NCBI GenBank assembly: GCA_021927905.1
Contig: BLLK01000051.1
Coordinates: 124,001-188,000, forward strand
Reading direction: 5' to 3'
Source of the DNA: Chaetoceros tenuissimus
Lineage: Eukaryota; Bacillariophyta; Thalassiosirophyceae; Chaetocerotales; Chaetocerotaceae
Length of the DNA stretch: 64,000 nt
In this document: in pieces, positions 60,815-64,000 of the stretch
Layout of the letters: every line of letters begins with the position of its first letter
How positions within the stretch are numbered: the first letter of the stretch is position 1
Program-made: the position numbers and the translations under genes
Notes under the pieces: model-generated
Told to the model about the DNA's origin: nothing
What the model saw: only the letters and a program-made list of their open reading frames with translations
The model's database searches: none

Positions 60815-61669
60815 ATGAACACGACACTTCTCTTTACAAACAGAATAATACGCTCCAACTTGAAGCATCAAAATGCATCAAGAATCATTTCGAAACGTCA
60901 ATTTGCATCCTCCTCCAATACATCCGTAGTGATTCGCAACATGGCAATGTTTGGAGTAGCCGGAGTCGCCGCATTTGGAATCACACAAGTCCTCTCCAAC
61001 TCGATTAATGAACCTGAAATTGAAGAGGGAGAAGCTGTACCACCTCAAGCGGAAATCACCCATAGAGTTTATTTCGATGTTGATATCAATTCTATCCCCT
61101 CTGGCCGAGTTGTGATCGGTCTTTATGGTAATGTCGTTCCTAAAACAGTCAAGAATTTTTATATGCTTTGTGATGGGAATTTGAAAGATCCAAATAGTGG
61201 TTTGGAGTTGAGTTATTCTGGTAGTTCGTTTCATCGTATTATACCAAACTTTATGTGAGTAACATACATTGGGTTCTTTGTTCTTTAGCTAGAGGTTCTT
61301 TGATGGAAGCTAAATGATCTTGTTTATAGGATTCAAGGAGGAGATTTCACTCGACAAAATGGAACTGGTGGAATGAGTATCTATGGGCAAAAATTTGAAG
61401 ATGAAAACTTTAAATTGAAGCATACAGGGCCTGGGACATTGAGTATGGCCAATAGTGGAAAGAATACCAATGGAAGTCAGTTCTTTATTTGTACACAAAA
61501 GACTTCTTGGTTGGATGGTAGACATGTTGTATTTGGTGTAGTTGAAGAAGGGTTTGACTTGGTCAAGAGAATTGAATCGTATGGTAGTCAGTCGGGAAGA
61601 CCTGCGGCGAAAATTACTATTCGTCAGGCTGGAGTTTTGAAGAAGGAGGAGGAGGCTGAGAAGAAATAG
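60815..61669 (+). CDS. Cyclophilin-type peptidyl-prolyl isomerase, probably mitochondrial
   Basis: Two exons (60815-61254, 61330-61669; intron of 75 bp after two bases of a Met codon) give 259 residues. The N-terminus is a basic presequence ([20 protein letters not shown]) followed by a weak membrane segment ([17 protein letters not shown]). The cyclophilin domain shows '[20 protein letters not shown]', '[14 protein letters not shown]', '[20 protein letters not shown]' with the catalytic Arg, [17 protein letters not shown], '[19 protein letters not shown]', and a final [10 protein letters not shown] with the substrate-pocket Trp and His. All key active-site residues are present, so it should be active; an insertion ([12 protein letters not shown]) lengthens the first loop. 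Cyclophilins speed proline isomerisation in folding. Confidence 0.93.
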
Positions 61670-61903
61670 AGAGGAAGTGTGATTCTTTTTTATTTCTACC
61701 TTAGATGGAAGTTAGGGATATTGTTGTAGAGAATGGAAGTGTATACGTTACATTTATATTGACAGCTATACGTTTGCAAGGAAATAGTTTTCGAATGCAG
61801 AAGAAAAGAATGAAAAGATGTCACGTATGATAACATTTGCTATTGCACTACTATAGACATGGAAATGCATACTTATTTTTAAAAGTGCAATAGCTATAAT
61901 TAG

Positions 61904-64000
61904 TTATTTCTTCTTTTCTGTAACTTTGGTTAGCATACATTCTAGTATAGATTGTAGACTAACTTCTCGATACTCGGGTCTTTGATACAATGGCACTGCA
62001 ATCTCTGAAAATAAGTTATCCGCTAAGGAAGGAGGTACTTGTTCGAAAAATGTACCGAATTCGCATGCATCTTTGGAGGCATCTCGTTCATGTACCAATA
62101 CCATTGGGATCTTCGCCTTTTGGAGAGACTCTATTCGAGTAAAGATGTTTTTGGAGGCAAATGTATTTGCATTCAGGTAGAGAATGACGACTTGTTTATT
62201 CTCTTTTCCTTGTTTCTCTTTACGGAACCCTTTCTTGCGAATTTTGCCCTTCTTTGGAGTATTGAATGTTGAGAGAGTGTCGAAACTATGTTGTGGATTA
62301 CCGTTGCTCTCGTCAAGTTGATCTAAAAGTTTGTTGTGGAAAGAGTCAGATAATAGACTAGAGTATCCATGGATAGAATGCTCTTCCTGGCAGTCCTCGT
62401 GTACAATTTCTAGCATATCGACTTGTTGAGAAGACTCAATATCTTTCGAAAGAAACTTATCAAATTCTTCCCTTTGAAATAATTCTTCCTGAGACAATGG
62501 AAACGTGCTGGACGAACCAAAGGTGAAATTCTCATCTTCCGAATCATGATCCGACAAAAGTTTGGGGTACAATCTCTTCAACTCGAATTCCAGCTCTTTC
62601 TTTACTACTGAGTCAACACAGCCAATAATCACTACCTCGATTTTGTACTTGGAAGCAGAAGCTTTTAGTTTCTCTTGTTGTTTCCATGTATTTCGATCTA
62701 TAGGTAGTTCGATTCCATCTTCGAGTGATTGTTTGTGAGGATCTTTCTTGTAGAAAGGAAGATGCTGAAGAAGGAAGGAGTAACTTAGTTTCAAAGATTC
62801 CGCTGAGTATTGACCAATCTTCAACCAATTCAAAACAAAGACGTCGATGTCCAAAGAATGATCAGACGTAGCTCCAAGAACAGCTGTCGTGGTAGTATTT
62901 ACATCTATATTCTCTTCGACCCTTTGTACAAATAGACCGATAAGAATCTGGAGGCGAGTAAGCACTTCTGATCGTATGACATCTCCCATTCCATCCACGG
63001 TAGTAATCGGATTGTCTACAACTTTAGAAGCTTGAGTGTTTATGGGATTTATTCCTTCTCCTCTCAATACAATTCTTTCTTTATTCTCTTTGAAATAGTC
63101 GTGCAGATTATCATCATTTTCACACCGCTCCTTGCATTCTGTGATGAATTTTTCAATTTCAACGGAACTATCATCATAAAGCACAAGAATTGGTTTTTGT
63201 AGCAATAATGCTTGGTAGAACTCACGTCTGCAATTCTTGGAATCGAAATATCCGTAACTGTAGAAGATTATGATCACAGCGGTCTGATCTATACACTTTT
63301 CCAAGTCATCAGTGCTTCGAAGCTCATCCACATCTAACCAGATCTTGAGAGAAGGCATGAGGAGTTGCATTGTTCTTGTTATAGAATGTGTTTGATCTTG
63401 GCCTCCATCCCATTTATGGCTCATGAAAAAATGAAATGAGCATCCAGAAACCATTTCAAGATTAGGAGGATATCCACTACTACGTAGACGCGCAACAGGT
63501 GCTTTTTTTGTTAGGATTGCTAAAACGATCGCTGTCAGAATGAGCAGACCTAAAGCTAGACATGTGACAATGATTGATGCCTTCTTTTGAGTCATGTCTG
63601 ATATAACATAAAGATTGCACGTGTCATCATTCTCATCGCTACAAAGATGGAGAATGATACTCATTACAAAAGTACATGTCAAAACGACATTGGCAATGAT
63701 GGAGAGACTTAAATCATCAACTCGTTTGTAAGGCCTTGTATAGAGCAAAAGAATCACAAATATAATCGATACTATTGCCGCAACTATCAGTCGAAGAATC
63801 TTTTTGGAGCCTTCACGTCTATCGATGAAATTTATAAATCCTGTAAGAAGAATTTTTCTCATTGTATCTAATACGTCCCAATAAATACCAATAGAAGATT
63901 TCTCATCAAAGTCCTGCCATAAAAATCGACACGCCAAGGCTAGTCTCGAAGGGCTCTGAGTCTTGATTGAAGGTCCTATCTTCATCGTCAAAGAAATTAA
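61904..64000 (-). CDS. Multi-pass membrane protein with TIR domain, 5' end outside window
   Basis: The frame is open to the right edge, so the start is missing; 698 residues are visible. First comes a region with 'YWDVLDTMRKILLTGFINFI' and four membrane helices (LIVAAIVSIIFVILLLYTRP; IIANVVLTCTFVMSIILHLC; IIVTCLALGLLILTAIVLAI), like the last helices of TRP/polycystin-like proteins of stramenopiles. Then a TIR domain: 'CSFHFFMSHKWDGGQDQTHS' (box 1 F-x-S-H/Y), 'SLKIWLDVDELRSTDDLEKC', 'AVIIIFYSYGYFDSKNCRRE' with Glu where NAD-cleaving TIRs have the catalytic Glu. The rest is a cytoplasmic tail with a second Rossmann-like stretch and a basic KKGKIRKKGFRKEK. It may couple a membrane signal to NAD+ cleavage; that is inference. 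Confidence 0.82.
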   Translation of the reverse strand, partial: LISLTMKIGPSIKTQSPSRLALACRFLWQDFDEKSSIGIYWDVLDTMRKILLTGFINFIDRREGSKKILRLIVAAIVSIIFVILLLYTRPYKRVDDLSLSIIANVVLTCTFVMSIILHLCSDENDDTCNLYVISDMTQKKASIIVTCLALGLLILTAIVLAILTKKAPVARLRSSGYPPNLEMVSGCSFHFFMSHKWDGGQDQTHSITRTMQLLMPSLKIWLDVDELRSTDDLEKCIDQTAVIIIFYSYGYFDSKNCRREFYQALLLQKPILVLYDDSSVEIEKFITECKERCENDDNLHDYFKENKERIVLRGEGINPINTQASKVVDNPITTVDGMGDVIRSEVLTRLQILIGLFVQRVEENIDVNTTTTAVLGATSDHSLDIDVFVLNWLKIGQYSAESLKLSYSFLLQHLPFYKKDPHKQSLEDGIELPIDRNTWKQQEKLKASASKYKIEVVIIGCVDSVVKKELEFELKRLYPKLLSDHDSEDENFTFGSSSTFPLSQEELFQREEFDKFLSKDIESSQQVDMLEIVHEDCQEEHSIHGYSSLLSDSFHNKLLDQLDESNGNPQHSFDTLSTFNTPKKGKIRKKGFRKEKQGKENKQVVILYLNANTFASKNIFTRIESLQKAKIPMVLVHERDASKDACEFGTFFEQVPPSLADNLFSEIAVPLYQRPEYREVSLQSILECMLTKVTEKKK

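Overview
The window looks like nuclear DNA of a diatom, probably a centric one such as Chaetoceros (the genus is inference). It is AT-rich, genes lie 0.1 to 1 kb apart on both strands, and introns are short (about 60-185 bp) with GTAAG/GTGAG donors and YAG acceptors. Several proteins start with a signal peptide followed by an A-F (ASAFAP-like) plastid cleavage site. Pro/Ser/Thr linkers, an Omp85-type plastid protein, a cyanobacterial DUF1825 protein, a gametolysin-type protease and bestrophin- and SnoaL-type proteins fit a stramenopile with a secondary plastid. No bacterial operon, rRNA, tRNA, CRISPR array or virus-like element was recognised.

Layout. 0-6.6 kb is a rearranged patch: the end of a DUF1825 gene, a truncated paralogue of a small protein, a decayed cyclooxygenase-like haem peroxidase, and two relatives of a membrane protein, only one of which keeps its two PDZ domains. 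7-12.8 kb holds a 7TM receptor-like protein, an ABC-F ATPase and a type II membrane protein. 13.4-16 and 27.9-29.6 kb hold two paralogous voltage-gated K+ channels. Between them are a fucosyltransferase-like enzyme, a flavin-reductase-like protein, a frameshifted bestrophin, plastid Omp85, two plastid-targeted proteins of unknown function and a 2OG-Fe(II) oxygenase gene with two in-frame stops. 29.6-36 kb holds a GNAT-like protein, a spacer with an inverted-repeat element, and a eukaryotic RNA-dependent RNA polymerase with three KOW/SH3-like repeats. 36.4-39.7 kb is a six-exon M11 metalloprotease. 40.4-41.1 kb is a dead AAA_28 (NadR/Ttd14-like) NTPase.

41.6-48.5 kb is a tandem array of three secreted proteins sharing a C-terminal cysteine domain. 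One carries a long Pro-Ser repeat exon, and decayed copies of promoter plus first exon lie in front of two of them. 49.3-54.7 kb holds a membrane-anchored methyltransferase, an AIM24-like protein and a TPR/MYND protein. 55-59.2 kb holds three single-pass membrane proteins that look like one lineage family. The window ends with a frameshifted SnoaL-like plastid protein, a mitochondrial cyclophilin and a multi-pass TIR-domain protein running off the right edge.

The strongest candidates for undescribed biology are the secreted-protein array, the single-pass receptor-like family, the KOW-repeat RdRP with its upstream inverted repeat, and the K+ channel paralogue with Arg in its selectivity filter. 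Several otherwise clean genes are broken by one base in or beside short homopolymers, so assembly indels must be excluded before calling them dead. All exon boundaries are deduced from splice consensus, reading phase and paralogue comparison; no transcript data were available.
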